The position numbers and the translations under genes were made by a program. This document shows, piece by piece, positions 49,802 to 49,878 of a stretch of 49,878 bases of DNA. The notes below the pieces were generated by a model, which worked only from the letters and a program-made list of their open reading frames with translations, was not told the origin of the DNA and did no database searches. The DNA is from Candidatus Rokuibacteriota bacterium (lineage in GTDB: Bacteria; Methylomirabilota; Methylomirabilia; Rokubacteriales; CSP1-6): NCBI GenBank assembly GCA_016200085.1, contig JACQFL010000029.1, positions 1-49,878 of the forward strand, written 5' to 3'. Every line of letters begins with the position of its first letter. Position 1 is the first letter of the stretch.

Positions 49802-49835
49802 CAAACCGTGCGTGCGGATTTCCCGCACACGGCTT
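49802..49835 (-). mobile_element. Group II intron domain V (intron continues off the right edge)
   Basis: Read on the minus strand, 34 bases fold as an 8-bp lower stem (AAGCCGTG/CACGGTTT), a 2-nt CG bulge on the 3' side and a 5-bp upper stem (TGCGG/CCGCA) capped by a GAAA-type loop. The catalytic AGC triad is present. This is the invariant domain V of group II introns. The 3' end of the intron would lie a few tens of bases on, between here and the MBL gene. The reverse transcriptase, if any, lies beyond 49878. Confidence 0.82.
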
Positions 49836-49878
49836 ACCGGTGGTCTCTCGGGTCGCAGCATTACGCAGTCCTCGCGAA

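Overview
The window is a roughly 50 kb piece of a very GC-rich, gram-negative-type bacterial chromosome. It carries a complete Tol-Pal operon, LpoB and CsgG-like outer-membrane lipoproteins, a ThyX-type thymidylate synthase, and genes packed with 1 to 4 base stop/start overlaps. Intergenic GC-rich palindromes recur. No phylogenetic marker is available here; the gene mix is compatible with Candidatus Rokubacteria (Methylomirabilota) or a related deep soil lineage. That placement is inference.

Layout. 1-18: 5' end of a tRNA (probably Arg) running off the left edge. 0.24-3.7 kb (+): two tandem M20 amidohydrolases, a Cu/Zn-SOD lipoprotein and an ECF sigma factor without a normal start codon. 3.7-6.7 kb (-): DinB-like protein, small hypothetical, double-domain ThyX, cupin. 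6.7-12.8 kb (-): a lipoprotein operon (LpoB, COG3014-type TPR lipoprotein, Cys-rich Tat lipoprotein, YcfL-like, CsgG-like, exported caspase-PEGA-FGE protein) behind a near-consensus promoter. 12.9-28.6 kb (-): a 12-gene, nearly gapless run starting with an ECF sigma and a membrane TPR partner, then an exported LPP20-caspase-EF-hand protein, M48 protease, FlgT-like, DUF4384, LPP20, TPR-SLH, transglutaminase, GNA1162/beta-helix lipoprotein (broken by an amber codon), CHASE2 adenylate cyclase and a FecR-like protein. 28.7-34.8 kb: LLM monooxygenase, dihydroorotate-dehydrogenase-like protein, NMT1-type ABC transporter and an enolase-superfamily enzyme. 34.9-38.7 kb (+): CgeB-like glycosyltransferase, threonine synthase, 3-methyladenine glycosylase, SGNH hydrolase. 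38.9-40.4 kb (-): RNase Z-like MBL protein and LolA-like protein. 40.5-45.5 kb (+): tolQ-tolR-tolA-tolB-pal-cpoB. 45.6-49.7 kb: anti-sigma factor, two alpha/beta hydrolases, DUF502 membrane protein, pteridine-reductase-like SDR, and a glyoxalase-II/persulfide-dioxygenase-like MBL protein. The right edge holds domain V of a group II intron.

The most striking part is 6.7-28.6 kb. Two adjacent minus-strand operons encode almost only exported proteins: two caspase-like proteases with intact His-Cys dyads, a transglutaminase, a metalloprotease, many CsgG/LPP20/FlgT/LpoB-fold lipoproteins and a CHASE2 receptor cyclase, headed by a dedicated sigma/partner pair. I read it as an envelope sensing and proteolysis system that I do not recognise as described. 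The sequence also shows a promoter of identical layout (TTGACA-18 bp-TATAGT) in front of both the lpoB and tol-pal operons, three genes that seem to start with CTG inside a CTGA stop/start overlap, and several apparently leaderless promoters.
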